Assembly: GCF_016755875.1 (NCBI RefSeq)
Contig: NZ_BNED01000005.1
Location: forward strand, 4,478,001 to 4,542,000
Source of the DNA: Streptomyces spororaveus
GTDB lineage: Bacteria; Actinomycetota; Actinomycetes; Streptomycetales; Streptomycetaceae
Reading direction: 5' to 3'
Length of the DNA stretch: 64,000 nt
In this document: positions 36,849 to 46,525 of the stretch, in pieces
How positions within the stretch are numbered: position 1 is the stretch's first letter
How the letters are laid out: the number at the start of each line of letters is the position of its first letter
Made by a program: the position numbers and the translations under genes
Notes under the pieces: model-generated
What the model was told of the DNA's origin: nothing
Database searches by the model: none
The model's input: only the letters and a program-made list of their open reading frames with translations

Positions 36849-37391
36849 ATGACCTCCGACAACGCCGTCCGCACCTCGCACACCGTGCCCGGAGTCTCTC
36901 CGGGGATGCGCAGGCTCGCCCGGCTCACCTCGCTGACCGTGCTCCCCAGCTGTGTGTGGCGGCTCGCGATCGCGGTCGGCATTCCCATGGGCTGGGGCCC
37001 GGGCAGCGATCTGCACCACTCGTACTACCCCGGCTCCGCGTCCCTGGTCCTCGCCTTCGTCACCGTCCTGCAGGAGTGCCTGGGCCTGTTGAGCCTCGGT
37101 CTGGTCCAGCGCTGGGGCGAGGTGCTGCCCCGCTGGGTCCCGGTGCTGGGCGGGCGCCGCATCCACCCCCTGACGGCGGTGGTTCCCGCCGCGTTCGGTG
37201 CGGCCGCGCTGACCGCCATCACGACGCTCGGCGCCTGGACCTGGAGCGAGGTCAACGTCGCGAATCCCGACGCGCCCACCGGGCTCGCCCTCCGGATCTT
37301 CGACCTGTCTTATGCGCCCCTGCTGCTCTGGGGGCCGCTGCTGGGCATCCTCACCGTCGCCTACTGGCGGCGCCGCCGGATCCACGGCTGA
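36849..37391 (+). CDS. Four-TM membrane protein of unknown function
   Basis: 180 residues starting MTSDNAVRTSHTVPGVSPG, with hydrophobic segments near 30-45, 65-85, 110-130 and 155-172, ending WRRRRIHG. No family recognised. Divergent from the two-component genes with a 164-bp gap, so possibly their target. Confidence 0.75.
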   Translation: MTSDNAVRTSHTVPGVSPGMRRLARLTSLTVLPSCVWRLAIAVGIPMGWGPGSDLHHSYYPGSASLVLAFVTVLQECLGLLSLGLVQRWGEVLPRWVPVLGGRRIHPLTAVVPAAFGAAALTAITTLGAWTWSEVNVANPDAPTGLALRIFDLSYAPLLLWGPLLGILTVAYWRRRRIHG

Positions 37392-37468
37392 CGCACGGCT
37401 GATGCACGGAAATTCGCTGGTAAGAGACCTGCACCCGGTGCAGAGTGAGGGGTGCGGGGAGCAACAAA

Positions 37469-37521
37469 AGGTCCGGGGCAGCCACTTCGAGCGCGCCTGC
37501 GGCGCGGGCTGTCCCGGACCT
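37469..37521. terminator. Hairpin between convergent genes
   Basis: AGGTCCGGGGCAGCC (37469-37483) pairs with GGCTGTCCCGGACCT (37507-37521) with one G:T-type mismatch; the loop itself can pair (GCGCGCC/GGCGCG). Confidence 0.65.
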
Positions 37522-37552
37522 CTCCTGCGTCCTATGTCCTACGTCCTGCGCG

Positions 37553-38365
37553 CTACGCGGCGCCCAGCAGACGCTCCAGCACCACCGCGATGCCGTCCTC
37601 GTCGTTGGAGGTCGTCACCTCGTCGGCCACGGCCTTGAGCTCGGCATGGGCGTTGGCCATCGCCACCCCGTGCGCGGCCCAGCCGAACATCGGGATGTCG
37701 TTGGGCATGTCACCGAAGGCGATCGTCTCCGCCGCCTTCACCTTCAGCCGGCGCGCGGCCAGCGACAGGCCCGTGGCCTTGGTCAGGCCCAGCGGCAGGA
37801 TCTCGACGATGCCGGGGCCCGCCATCACGATGTCGACCAGGCTGCCGACGGTCGCCCGGGCCATCTTGACGAGCGTGTCGTCGTCCAGCTCCGGGTGCTG
37901 GATGTAGAGCTTGTTCAGCGGAGCGGTCCAGAGCGCCTTGGTGTCGTCCAGGTATACGGCCGGAAGGCCTTCCTGCACCTGGTACCCGGGCCCGAACAGC
38001 ACCTCGCCGTCCACCCCGTCCCGGCTGGCCGCGAGGGCCAGCGGGCCGACCTCGGCCTCCAGCTTCGACAGCGCCAGACCGGCCAGCTGCCGGTCCAGCG
38101 TCACCGAGGTCAGCAGCCGGTGCGCGCCCGCGTCGTAGACCTGGGCGCCCTGCCCGCAGACGGCGATCCCCTTGTAGCCGAGATCGTCCAGCACGTGCCG
38201 GGTCCAGGGCACGGCCCGGCCGGTGACGACGATGTGCGCCGCGCCCGCCGCGGTGGCCGCGACGAGCGCTTCACGGGTGCGTTCCGAGACGGTGTCGTCG
38301 CCACGCAGCAGTGTGCCGTCGAGATCGGTCGCGACGAGCTTGTACGGGAACGGGGCCGGGCTCAC
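37553..38365 (-). CDS. HAD-superfamily (Cof-type) phosphatase
   Basis: 270 residues. Motif [15 protein letters not shown], motif II VTGRAV, motif III Lys in [11 protein letters not shown], motif [14 protein letters not shown]. Similar to the phosphatase at 17.3 kb. GTG at 38365 overlaps the serS stop by GTGA, so it is translated behind serS. Confidence 0.92.
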   Translation of the reverse strand: MSPAPFPYKLVATDLDGTLLRGDDTVSERTREALVAATAAGAAHIVVTGRAVPWTRHVLDDLGYKGIAVCGQGAQVYDAGAHRLLTSVTLDRQLAGLALSKLEAEVGPLALAASRDGVDGEVLFGPGYQVQEGLPAVYLDDTKALWTAPLNKLYIQHPELDDDTLVKMARATVGSLVDIVMAGPGIVEILPLGLTKATGLSLAARRLKVKAAETIAFGDMPNDIPMFGWAAHGVAMANAHAELKAVADEVTTSNDEDGIAVVLERLLGAA

Positions 38366-39639
38366 TTGGTGATCGGCTCCAGGACCTCGCGGCCGCCGAG
38401 GTAGGGACGGAGCACCGGGGGCACCCGTACCGAACCATCGGCCTGCTGGTGGTTCTCGAGGATCGCGACGATCGTGCGCGGTACGGCGCACAGCGTGCCG
38501 TTCAGCGTGGACAGCGGCTGGGTCTTCTTGCCGTCGCGGTAGCGGATCGACAGGCGGCGGGCCTGGAAGCTGTTGCAGTTCGAGGCCGAGGTCAGCTCGC
38601 GGTACTTGCCCTGGGTGGGGATCCACGCCTCGCAGTCGAACTTGCGGGAGGCGGAGGAGCCCAGGTCACCGGTGGCGACGTCGATCACCTGGAACGGCAG
38701 CTCCAGGCTGGTCAGCCACTGCTTCTCCCATTCCAGGAGCCGCTGGTGCTCGGCCTCGGCGTCCTCCGGCGCGACGTACGAGAACATCTCGACCTTGTCG
38801 AACTGGTGGACGCGGAAGATGCCGCGGGTGTCCTTGCCGTACGTGCCGGCCTCGCGGCGGAAGCACGGGGAGAAGCCGGCGTACCGCAGCGGCAGCTTCT
38901 CGGCGTCGATGATCTCGTCCATGTGGTACGCGGCGAGGGGGACCTCGGAGGTGCCGACCAGGTAGAAGTCGTCCTTCTCCAGGTGGTACACGTTCTCCGC
39001 GGCCTGGCCGAGGAAGCCGGTGCCCTCCATGGCGCGCGGGCGGACCAGCGCCGGGGTCAGCATCGGGATGAAGCCGGCCTCGGTGGCCTGGGCGATGGCC
39101 GCGTTGACCAGCGCCAGCTCCAGCAGGGCGCCCACACCGGTCAGGTAGTAGAAGCGCGAGCCGGAGACCTTGGCGCCGCGCTCGACGTCGATGGCGCCCA
39201 GCAGTTCGCCGAGTTCCAGGTGGTCCTTGGGCTCGAAGCCCTCGGTGGCGAAGTCGCGGATGGTGCCGAGCGTCTCCAGGACGGTGAAGTCCTCTTCGCC
39301 GCCGACCGGGACGTCCTCGTGGACGATGTTGCCGAGCTGGAGGAGAAGCTGCTTGGCGGCTTCGTCGGCCTCGTTCTGCTCGGCCTCGGCGGCCTTGACG
39401 TCCTGCTTGAGCTGCTCGGCCTTCTTGAGCAGCTCGGCCCGCTCCTCGGGGGAGGCCTTGGGGATGAGCTTGCCGAGGGACTTCTGCTCATTGCGCAGTT
39501 CGTCGAAGCGCATGCCGGAGGACCTGCGGCGCTCGTCGGCGGAGAGCAGCGCGTCGACGAGTTCGACGTCCTCTCCACGGGCGCGCTGCGAGGCGCGGAC
39601 ACGGTCAGGGTCTTCACGGAGCAGCCGGAGGTCAATCAC
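38362..39639 (-). CDS. serS: Seryl-tRNA synthetase
   Basis: 425 residues. N-terminal coiled coil that grips the long variable arm of tRNA-Ser (about 30-100), then class II motifs: motif 2 [18 protein letters not shown] and motif 3 [20 protein letters not shown], with serine-binding [13 protein letters not shown]. Charges tRNA-Ser, including the one at 61.6 kb. The 526-bp upstream region carries DnaA boxes. Confidence 0.98.
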   Translation of the reverse strand: MIDLRLLREDPDRVRASQRARGEDVELVDALLSADERRRSSGMRFDELRNEQKSLGKLIPKASPEERAELLKKAEQLKQDVKAAEAEQNEADEAAKQLLLQLGNIVHEDVPVGGEEDFTVLETLGTIRDFATEGFEPKDHLELGELLGAIDVERGAKVSGSRFYYLTGVGALLELALVNAAIAQATEAGFIPMLTPALVRPRAMEGTGFLGQAAENVYHLEKDDFYLVGTSEVPLAAYHMDEIIDAEKLPLRYAGFSPCFRREAGTYGKDTRGIFRVHQFDKVEMFSYVAPEDAEAEHQRLLEWEKQWLTSLELPFQVIDVATGDLGSSASRKFDCEAWIPTQGKYRELTSASNCNSFQARRLSIRYRDGKKTQPLSTLNGTLCAVPRTIVAILENHQQADGSVRVPPVLRPYLGGREVLEPITK

Positions 39640-39844
39640 CCCTCCAGGCTACCGGGCTGGGGTTCCTGGGATCACACCGATATCACGCTGCGTGTCGCTA
39701 TGTCCCAATTGCAACGAATGGATAAGTCTTGATGGCTGACCGGAAGTGGTCCGTCTCGGGGCGTCAATAAAAGCGGTCCCATTCCCCGAAAAGGGGCAGA
39801 ATGCCGACGGCCGGGTGGGCCCTGAGCAGGGCTGGAGGGACTTC

Positions 39845-40154
39845 TTGTCCACAGGAATTGCTGGGGCCCGGATCTTATCCACAGGCTGTGTGCCGACTCT
39901 GTGGACACAGGAATAGATCATTCCTGATCGATGGGCGGCCGGGACGAATCAGGGTTCAAACCACCCCCACACACTCATTCGGGTGGGAATGACTCGCCCC
40001 AAAGAGTTGATCGGCGATGCGGGGGTGACACCGTTCACCTTCCGCTCCCCAGAGCGAAACCTGAGCTCCCCGGGTGATTTGTCGACCTTGTCGCGCCGTA
40101 CTGTCGACTTGTCCCCAGGTTCCCATCTCCGCCTGTGGATAACTCTGTGGACAG
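39845..40154. other. DnaA-box cluster between pheA and serS
   Basis: Six 9-mers within 310 bp: TTGTCCACA (39845-39853, perfect), TTATCCACA (39875-39883, perfect), TGTGGACAC (39900-39908), TTGTCCCCA (40109-40117), TGTGGATAA (40134-40142, perfect, opposite strand) and TGTGGACAG (40146-40154). No gene is visible in 39640-40165, which is also more AT-rich than its neighbours. Could bind or titrate DnaA and/or regulate serS. Confidence 0.7.
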
Positions 40155-40165
40155 TGGACGACGTC

Positions 40166-41101
40166 CTACGCCCGCCCGTCGAGGCAACGCCCCAGCCAGT
40201 CGGAGGCGGCCGTGAAGTCACCGTCGGAGGTTCCGGGCCGAGGAGCCCGGACATCACTCTGAGCGACACCGGCGCGCGGGTAGGACCCGAGGAAGCGGAC
40301 CTGGGGACAGGTCCGCTTGAGGCCCATGAGCGCCTCGCTGACCCGCCGGTCGGAGATGTGCCCCTCGGCGTCGACGGCGAAGCAGTAGTTGCCGATGCCC
40401 TGGCCGGTCGGACGGGACTGGATCAGCATCAGGTTCACCCCGCGCACCGCGAATTCCTGCAGGAGCTCCAGCAGCGCACCAGGGTGGTCGTCGCCGAGCC
40501 ACAGCACGACGGAGGTCTTGTCCGCGCCGGTCGGCGCGGCCGGCCGGGCCGGGCGCCCCACCAGCACGAACCGGGTCTCGGCGTTCTCCGCGTCGTGGAT
40601 CTCGGTCACCAGCGGGACGAGCCCGTAGGTGGCGGCGGCGAACTCGCCCGCGAAGGCGGCGTCGAAGCGGCCCTCCTGGACCAGCCGGGCGCCGTCGGCG
40701 TTCGAGGCGGCCGACTCCCACACCGCGTCGGGCAGGTTCGCGCGCAGCCAGTTGCGCACCTGCGGCTGGGCGACCGGGTGCCCGGTGACGGTCTTGACGT
40801 CCGACAGGGCGGTCCCGGGGCGCACGAGCAGCGCGAAGGTGATGGGGAGCAGCACCTCGCGGTAGATCATCAGCGGCTCGCCCGAGGCCAGCTCGTCGAG
40901 GGTGGCGGTGACCCCGCCCTCCACCGAGTTCTCGATCGGGACGAGGGCGGCGGCCGCCTCGCCGTTGCGCACGGCGTCCAGGGCGGCCGGGACCGACACC
41001 ATCGGGACGAGTTCCCGGGTCGCGGCTTCCGGCAGGGTGCGCAGAGCGGCCTCGGTGAAGGTGCCCTCGGGACCGAGATACGTGAAGCGGGTGGCTGACA
41101 T
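40166..41101 (-). CDS. pheA: Prephenate dehydratase
   Basis: 311 residues. Catalytic half: TYLGPEGTFTEAAL, IENSVEGGVTATLDEL, and NAETRFVLVGR containing the Thr-Arg-Phe motif; C-terminal ACT domain (DDHPGALLELLQEFAVRGVNLMLIQSRP) for phenylalanine feedback. Converts prephenate to phenylpyruvate; monofunctional, without chorismate mutase. 42 bp after the DyP peroxidase gene but probably independent of it. Confidence 0.97.
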   Translation of the reverse strand: MSATRFTYLGPEGTFTEAALRTLPEAATRELVPMVSVPAALDAVRNGEAAAALVPIENSVEGGVTATLDELASGEPLMIYREVLLPITFALLVRPGTALSDVKTVTGHPVAQPQVRNWLRANLPDAVWESAASNADGARLVQEGRFDAAFAGEFAAATYGLVPLVTEIHDAENAETRFVLVGRPARPAAPTGADKTSVVLWLGDDHPGALLELLQEFAVRGVNLMLIQSRPTGQGIGNYCFAVDAEGHISDRRVSEALMGLKRTCPQVRFLGSYPRAGVAQSDVRAPRPGTSDGDFTAASDWLGRCLDGRA

Positions 41102-41143
41102 GCGATCAGCCTAATGCCGGGGTGCCGCCTGCCGGATTGCTGT

Positions 41144-42421
41144 TCATCCTTCGAGCAGCCGCTGCCCCACGTACTCGCCGCTGCGGGGGCCGGGCGGGAC
41201 CGCGTACAGGCCGCTGGACTCGTGCCGGATGAATTGCGACAGCGCGTCGCCGCGGTCGAGCTTGCGCTGTACGGGTACGAATCCGCGCAGCGGATCGGCC
41301 TGCCAGCAGATGAAGAGGAGCCCCGCGTCGGGAGCGCCGTCGGGGCCGATCCCGTCGTGGAAGGAGAAGGGCCGCCGCAGCATCGCCGCCCCGCCGTTCT
41401 GCTCGGGGGCGGAGATCCGGGCGTGGGCGTTGGACGGGATGACGGGCTTCCCGTCGGGGCCGATTTTGTCGAGCGCCATCTCGGTGGTCTCGCCACCGCC
41501 GGTCAGGGGGGCACCGGTGGCCTTCGTACGGCCGATGACCTGCTCCTGCTGGGCGGTGGACTGCTTGTCCCAGTCGTCGAGGAGCATGCGGATGCGCCGG
41601 ACGACGGCGTACGAGCCCCCGGCCATCCAGGCGTGCTCGGCGGGTCCGGGGCCCGCGCCGGGTACGAAGATCCGCTTGTCGAAGTCGGGCTCCGAGGGCT
41701 TCGGATTGCCGGTTCCGTCGATCTGGCCCATCAGGTTGCGTGCGGTCATCGGCGTGCCGGTGGCGCCGGGAGACCGGTTGAAGCCGTTCATCTGCCAGCG
41801 GACGCGAGCGGCCTCTCCGGCGTCCTTCTGCAGAGCCCGCAGGGCGTGGAAGGCGACGAGACCGTCGTCGGCGCCGATCTGGACCCACAGGTCGCCGTTG
41901 CTGCGCTGGGCGTCCAGCCGGTCGGAGGAGAAGTCCGGCAGCGGGTCGAGCGCGGCGGGGCGGCGCGCGGTGAGGCCGGTGCGCTCGAAGAAGGAGTGGC
42001 CGAAGCCGAAGGTGACGGTGAGGGAGGACGGACCGGCGTCCAGGGCGATCCCGCTGTCGGAGGAGGCTGCCGGCTCGCCCGCCATCAGCCGTCGGGCGGT
42101 GTCGGACCAGCGCCGCAGCAGCGCGGCGGCCTCCGTACGCCCCGCTCCGGCGGCGAGGTCGAAGGCGACGAGGTGCCCCTTGGCCTGCAGCGGGGTGGTG
42201 ATGCCGGCCTGGTGGTCCCCGTGGAAGGCCACCTGGGTGGCGCCGAGGGAGGCCAGGCCGCCTGCCGAGCCGGGCGCGGAGCCGCTTCCGGAGTCGGCGA
42301 GCACGGAGTGCGCCAGGGCGCCGCCTGTTGCTCCGAGGCCGATCCCGACGGCGCCTGCGGCGCCGACGGTACCCAGCAGCCTGCGCCGGGAGATCTCGAT
42401 GTCGGGGTTGCTCTCGGTCAC
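41144..42421 (-). CDS. Tat-exported dye-decolourising haem peroxidase (DyP, DtpA/EfeB type)
   Basis: 425 residues. Twin-arginine signal SRRRLLGTVGAAGAVG near residue 15. DyP features: GXXDG motif GQIDGTGN, proximal His in NAHARISAP, distal Arg in LRRPFSFHDG. Extracellular peroxidase; in S. lividans DtpA acts in copper-dependent maturation of the radical oxidase GlxA, and the copper genes directly upstream support the same role. GTG start five bases after the copCD stop. Confidence 0.94.
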   Translation of the reverse strand: MTESNPDIEISRRRLLGTVGAAGAVGIGLGATGGALAHSVLADSGSGSAPGSAGGLASLGATQVAFHGDHQAGITTPLQAKGHLVAFDLAAGAGRTEAAALLRRWSDTARRLMAGEPAASSDSGIALDAGPSSLTVTFGFGHSFFERTGLTARRPAALDPLPDFSSDRLDAQRSNGDLWVQIGADDGLVAFHALRALQKDAGEAARVRWQMNGFNRSPGATGTPMTARNLMGQIDGTGNPKPSEPDFDKRIFVPGAGPGPAEHAWMAGGSYAVVRRIRMLLDDWDKQSTAQQEQVIGRTKATGAPLTGGGETTEMALDKIGPDGKPVIPSNAHARISAPEQNGGAAMLRRPFSFHDGIGPDGAPDAGLLFICWQADPLRGFVPVQRKLDRGDALSQFIRHESSGLYAVPPGPRSGEYVGQRLLEG

Positions 42422-42426
42422 GCTGA

Positions 42427-44466
42427 TCAGCCGATCTTCACGGTCTTCTGGACGGTGGTCTGGTCGATGTCCGAGGTGCGGACGGTCACGTCGATACGCC
42501 ATTCACCGGCGAGCGGCAGCTGGACACCGGATGCGGTCCAGTGTCCGGGGGCCGCTTGCTCGGGGACGAGCGGCAGGGGGCCGATGTCCTTGGCGGGAAG
42601 GGTGAACGCCACCTTGATCTCGGGGAGGTCGAAGGGGGTGCCGTCGACGGACTCGGACCAGAGGTGCAGGGTGTTCGCGCCCACCCGCCCCGGGTCGAGT
42701 TCGAGCCGGACGGAGCCCTTGCCGTTCGGACCGCCGGTGTCGAAGGGCAGGGTGATCTTGACGGCCCGGTCGGGGACGGCGGTGGAGGTGGAGCCGCGGC
42801 CCGTCTCCTTCTCCACGGTCCGCCCGGGCTCGGTGCTGGTGAGCACCGTGGTGACGGCGAGCAGGATCACGGCGATGGCCGCCTCGGCGAGGACGGAGCG
42901 GCGCAGGCCGGTACGGTCCGGGTCGGCGTCCCGTACGCGCTTCTCGCGCGCGCTCTCGCGGGCGGCCCGCTGCCGGGCGAGCTGGGCGGCGCGCTCCGGG
43001 TCCGCGGGGACGGGCGCGGGCTCTGTTTCACGTGAAACACCGGAGCCTTCGGAGACGGTGCCAGGGCCTGTTTCACGTGAAACATCGTCCGAGGTGTGCC
43101 CGGCGGCGACGGATACCCCCGTGGAGTCCGCGGGAGTGTCGGCGAGCCTCGCGGTCCACCTGCGGGACACGTAGGCGATGCCGAGGAGGACGGCCACCAG
43201 ACCGACCTTCAGGAGCAGCAGCTGCCCGTAGTCGGTGCCGGTGAGGGCGGACCAGCTGCCGAGCTGGCGCCAGGCCTGGTAGACACCCGTGACGGCGAGC
43301 ACCAGGACACTGACGAAGGCGACCTTGGAGAAGCTCCTGACGGCCGCGCGCTCGATCCCGGGGACCTTGTGGAGGGCGACGAGCAGCGCGGCGAGACCGC
43401 CGAGCCATGTGGCGACGGCCATCAGGTGCAGGATGTCGGCGGGCATGGCGATACCGGGCTGGATTCCGGTGGAGGCGTGCTCCGAGAGGGCCCAGGTGGC
43501 GGCGATACCGCCGGACACGACGGCGCCTCCGATGGCGAGCCCGAAGGTGAGGTCGCTGGTGTCGTCCGGCATCTCGGCCTCGTCGGCCCGGTCGGCACCG
43601 GCGGTTTCCTCCCCGCCCCGGCCGGCCTCGTCGGGTCCGATGTCCGCCACACGGCGCGCGTAGACGCCGAAGAGGACCGCGAGGAAGAGGGCGGCCGCAC
43701 CCAGCAGGAGCAGCCGGGAGACGAGCGAGGCCCCGGCCTTGGTCTCCAGGACGGCCCGGAGCCCGTCGAGGTCGAACGCGTCGGAGAAATCGCCGGACCC
43801 CGTGTACGGGGTCCGCAGCACCAGCATGGCGAGGGTGGCCGCGGTCAGGGTGACCCAGGCGCGCACGACGAGTTTCTGGAGCGGCCGTTCGGCGGCGCCC
43901 CGGCGCCAGCACAGCAGGATGAAGGCGGCGCCGCCGACGAGGACGGTGAAGCCGGCGTAGGCGGCGTAGCGGGCGATCCCGTACGCGATACCGACGGGTC
44001 CGCCACCCGCCTGCGCGGTGGGCAGGGTGACATCGGTGGCGGAGGGCGCGCCGATGGAGAACGTGAGGGCGCCGGAGATCGGATGGCTGTCGGCCGAGAC
44101 GGCCTGCCAGGCGACGGTGTAGGTGCCGTTTGGCAGTCCGGTGTGCAGCGCGGTGCCGTAGCGGACGGTGTTCCCGCTGCACATGTCGCGCAGCTCACCG
44201 GTGTCCACGCGTCTGCCCTGGGGGTCGAGGACGCGGAGGGAGTCGTCGCCCATGGCCACCTGCTCCGAGAAGGAGAGCGTGACCTGGGCGGGGGCCGTGG
44301 CGACCACCGCCCCGTCCGCGGGGTCGCTCGCGGTGAGTGCGGCGTGCGCCGTGGCCGGTGAGGCCGCGGTGAACAGGGTCGCCAGCAGCGCTGCGAGGAC
44401 CAGCGCGAGCCGCGGCAGGAGCGCCGCGGCACGGGCATGGGCCGTGGAGGGGGCGGTGGCCGTCAT
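42427..44466 (-). CDS. CopC-CopD fusion copper protein
   Basis: 679 residues. Signal peptide ending ATA, then mature N-terminal His in HAALTASDPADGAVV and a CopC beta-sandwich (C-terminal His in SADSHPISGALTF), eight or so CopD helices (about 160-440), a linker containing VSRET twice, a further helix, and a C-terminal beta domain. Moves or delivers Cu(II) across the membrane. Two parS sites encode the two VSRET segments. Confidence 0.92.
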   Translation of the reverse strand: MTATAPSTAHARAAALLPRLALVLAALLATLFTAASPATAHAALTASDPADGAVVATAPAQVTLSFSEQVAMGDDSLRVLDPQGRRVDTGELRDMCSGNTVRYGTALHTGLPNGTYTVAWQAVSADSHPISGALTFSIGAPSATDVTLPTAQAGGGPVGIAYGIARYAAYAGFTVLVGGAAFILLCWRRGAAERPLQKLVVRAWVTLTAATLAMLVLRTPYTGSGDFSDAFDLDGLRAVLETKAGASLVSRLLLLGAAALFLAVLFGVYARRVADIGPDEAGRGGEETAGADRADEAEMPDDTSDLTFGLAIGGAVVSGGIAATWALSEHASTGIQPGIAMPADILHLMAVATWLGGLAALLVALHKVPGIERAAVRSFSKVAFVSVLVLAVTGVYQAWRQLGSWSALTGTDYGQLLLLKVGLVAVLLGIAYVSRRWTARLADTPADSTGVSVAAGHTSDDVSRETGPGTVSEGSGVSRETEPAPVPADPERAAQLARQRAARESAREKRVRDADPDRTGLRRSVLAEAAIAVILLAVTTVLTSTEPGRTVEKETGRGSTSTAVPDRAVKITLPFDTGGPNGKGSVRLELDPGRVGANTLHLWSESVDGTPFDLPEIKVAFTLPAKDIGPLPLVPEQAAPGHWTASGVQLPLAGEWRIDVTVRTSDIDQTTVQKTVKIG
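43025..43038. other. parS site 5 (inside copCD)
   Basis: Exact GTTTCACGTGAAAC in the linker-coding part, read as VSRET on the gene strand. Confidence 0.95.
43070..43083. other. parS site 6 (inside copCD)
   Basis: Exact GTTTCACGTGAAAC, 45 bp from site 5; both are in the same codon phase, which suggests duplication of a SRET-coding unit. Confidence 0.95.
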
Positions 44467-44488
44467 GGCGTGTCAGCTCCTCGATCCG

Positions 44489-44968
44489 TCAGTGGGCGTG
44501 GCCGGACGCAGTGCTCGGAGCCTGGGCGTTGTACGTCCGGTCCTTCACGTCCAGTTCGACCTTGACCGGACCGGCCTTCTCGAAACGGAGCTCGACGGTG
44601 ACCTTGTCGCCGATCTTGGGCGTGCTCTTGAGCCCCATGAACATGATGTGGCTGCCACCGCGCTCCAGCCGGAGCTCGCCGTTCGCAGGGACGTCCATCG
44701 ACTGGACCTGCTGCATCTTCTGGTCCTTGGTCTCGTGGATCTGGAGATCGTCGGAGAGCGAGGAGGTGGCGCCGGTGAGCTTGTCGGCGGTCCCGGAACC
44801 GTTCTTGATGACCAGGAACCCGCCGGCCATCTTGTCGTTCACCGGCTGGGGCATGAAGGCGCCGCTGACGGTCATCTTCGGCTCGGCCTCGCCGGAGCAG
44901 CCGGATATGGCGAGTGCTGCCGTCAGGGAGAGGGCGGCGGCGAAGGTGCGGGTGGTGCGGGCGTTCAC
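44489..44968 (-). CDS. PCuAC-domain copper chaperone lipoprotein
   Basis: 159 residues. Signal peptide with lipobox AISGC (mature Cys near 24). Copper-binding pattern HX(n)MX(n)HXM: His in QIHETKDQKM, Met in QSM, and SHIMFM. Carries Cu(I) outside the membrane, handing it to Sco and cytochrome oxidase Cu sites in known systems. GTG at 44968 overlaps the sco stop (GTGA). Confidence 0.92.
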   Translation of the reverse strand: MNARTTRTFAAALSLTAALAISGCSGEAEPKMTVSGAFMPQPVNDKMAGGFLVIKNGSGTADKLTGATSSLSDDLQIHETKDQKMQQVQSMDVPANGELRLERGGSHIMFMGLKSTPKIGDKVTVELRFEKAGPVKVELDVKDRTYNAQAPSTASGHAH

Positions 44969-45618
44969 GGGTTCTCCCCCTTGATGAGCTTCGGCAGGTC
45001 CCTGGTGTAGTCGTCGACGGTGGTGCCCTCGCCGTAGAGGACATAGCCCTCGTCGGTCTTGGGCGAGAACGCGATGACCTGGGCGCCGTGCATGGAGACG
45101 ACGTCGCCGTTGGCGTCCTTCGTCGCGGGATCGATGCCGATGCCGAGCGTGCGCGCGGCGGCCTGGATGGTCGCGAAGTCCCCGGTGAGTCCGACGAAGG
45201 ACGGGTCCTGCGACTTGAGCCACGCGGCGAGGGACTCGGGAGTGTCCCTCTCGGGGTCGGTCGTGACGAACACGACCCGGAGGTTGTCCTGCTCGGCCTT
45301 GGGGAGTGCCTTCTTGGCGACGGCGATGTTGCTCATCGTCAGCGGGCACACGTCGGGGCAGTTGGTGTAGCCGAAGTAGATGAGGGTCGGCTTGCCCTTG
45401 GTCTGCTCGCGCAGGTTCCACGGGTTGCCGGTGGTGTCCGTGAGGACGAGCTCCGGCTTGTTGAAGGGGCGGTCCAGGACCGTCGCGGCCTTGGCGTTGC
45501 TCTGCCCGCCGGAGATCTGGGTGACCCCGCTCGGCTTGACGGGCTCACCGCCGCAGGCGGTGAGGGTGAGTGCGGCCGCCGCGAGCAGCGCGGCGACCGT
45601 CACACGTGTGGTGCGCAT
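44965..45618 (-). CDS. Sco1/SenC copper chaperone lipoprotein
   Basis: 217 residues. Lipobox LTAC with Cys22, thioredoxin fold, Cu-binding CXXXC in YTNCPDVCPLTM and distal His in VSMHGAQVIAF. Copper delivery/thiol reductase for oxidase CuA assembly. 69 bp downstream of the YcnI gene. Confidence 0.95.
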   Translation of the reverse strand: MRTTRVTVAALLAAAALTLTACGGEPVKPSGVTQISGGQSNAKAATVLDRPFNKPELVLTDTTGNPWNLREQTKGKPTLIYFGYTNCPDVCPLTMSNIAVAKKALPKAEQDNLRVVFVTTDPERDTPESLAAWLKSQDPSFVGLTGDFATIQAAARTLGIGIDPATKDANGDVVSMHGAQVIAFSPKTDEGYVLYGEGTTVDDYTRDLPKLIKGENP

Positions 45619-45687
45619 GAAGAAATGTCCCTGGGATCGGGGATGTTACGGACGTAGCGGAACGGCAGCGCCCATGGGCGCGACGGA

Positions 45688-46419
45688 TCAGGCGGACCGG
45701 CGGCGCGAGGCGATGCCGAAGGCGACCCCACCGAGTCCGACGACGATGCCGGCGATGCCGAGGACGCGCGCGGTGGTGTCGGTGCCGTGTTCGGCTGCGG
45801 CCTTGTCGTGGCCGTGCTCGGCGTCCTTGTCGGCGTTCTTCGGCTCGTCCGCCTTGGCACCGCTGTCGTGGTGGTCGTCGCCCTTGGGAGCGGTCAGCTT
45901 CAGGACGGGGGCGGGGTTCTGAGGCTCCGCCGCGCCCTCCTTGGCTTCCTCGATCCAGCGGACGACCTCGCCGTTGTCGTAGGTCTGGATGGACTTGAAG
46001 ACCATCTGCTCGGCGTTCTCGGGCAGCTTGCCGACGGAGACCGGGAACTGCTGGAACTTCCCGGCCTCGATCTTGCCGCCGGTCCAGGTCACCTTGGTGA
46101 CGACCTCGTTGACCTGCTTGCCGTGCACGGTCAGCGGCTTGTCGAGCTTGGTCTTCTCGACGGTGGACGTCCAGCCGGGGATGTCCTGCGGCATGACGGA
46201 CGTGAGCGGCTGGTCGACCGGGAAGTTGACCTCCAGCTGCGTGGTCGACGCGTTGTCGCGCTCGTTGGGGACCTTGAAGTTGAGCGTCGCGTAGCCACCC
46301 TTGGCGGCCTCTCCGACAGGCTGCACACCGACGTGGGCGAAGGCCGGGCCGGAGAGGAGGAGGACGGAACCGGCGGCGACGGCGGCGGCGGCGGCGAAGG
46401 AGACGCGAGAGGTCTTCAT
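45688..46419 (-). CDS. YcnI-type copper-binding membrane protein (DUF1775)
   Basis: 243 residues. Signal peptide cleaved after AFA gives mature N-terminal His in HVGVQPVGEAAKGGYATL, the copper ligand in YcnI domains (monohistidine brace). A His/Asp-rich stretch (HHDSGAKAD, EHGHDKAAAEHG) precedes one C-terminal anchor helix (VLGIAGIVVGLGGVAFGIA) and RRR. Acts at the outer face of the membrane. Confidence 0.9.
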   Translation of the reverse strand: MKTSRVSFAAAAAVAAGSVLLLSGPAFAHVGVQPVGEAAKGGYATLNFKVPNERDNASTTQLEVNFPVDQPLTSVMPQDIPGWTSTVEKTKLDKPLTVHGKQVNEVVTKVTWTGGKIEAGKFQQFPVSVGKLPENAEQMVFKSIQTYDNGEVVRWIEEAKEGAAEPQNPAPVLKLTAPKGDDHHDSGAKADEPKNADKDAEHGHDKAAAEHGTDTTARVLGIAGIVVGLGGVAFGIASRRRSA

Positions 46420-46525
46420 GGCGGGAACACTCCAGGGAAGCGGTGGTGGCGATGGCTCCGGGCACGGGCGCGCGCGGAGTTCGCGGCACCGGTATCCCGC
46501 TCTGCGTCCGGGAAGAGGTGCCGCG

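Noticed and set aside
39640..40165. T-box riboswitch in the serS leader
   Set aside because: I could not find the T-box core or a specifier stem; DnaA boxes explain the unusual sequence better.
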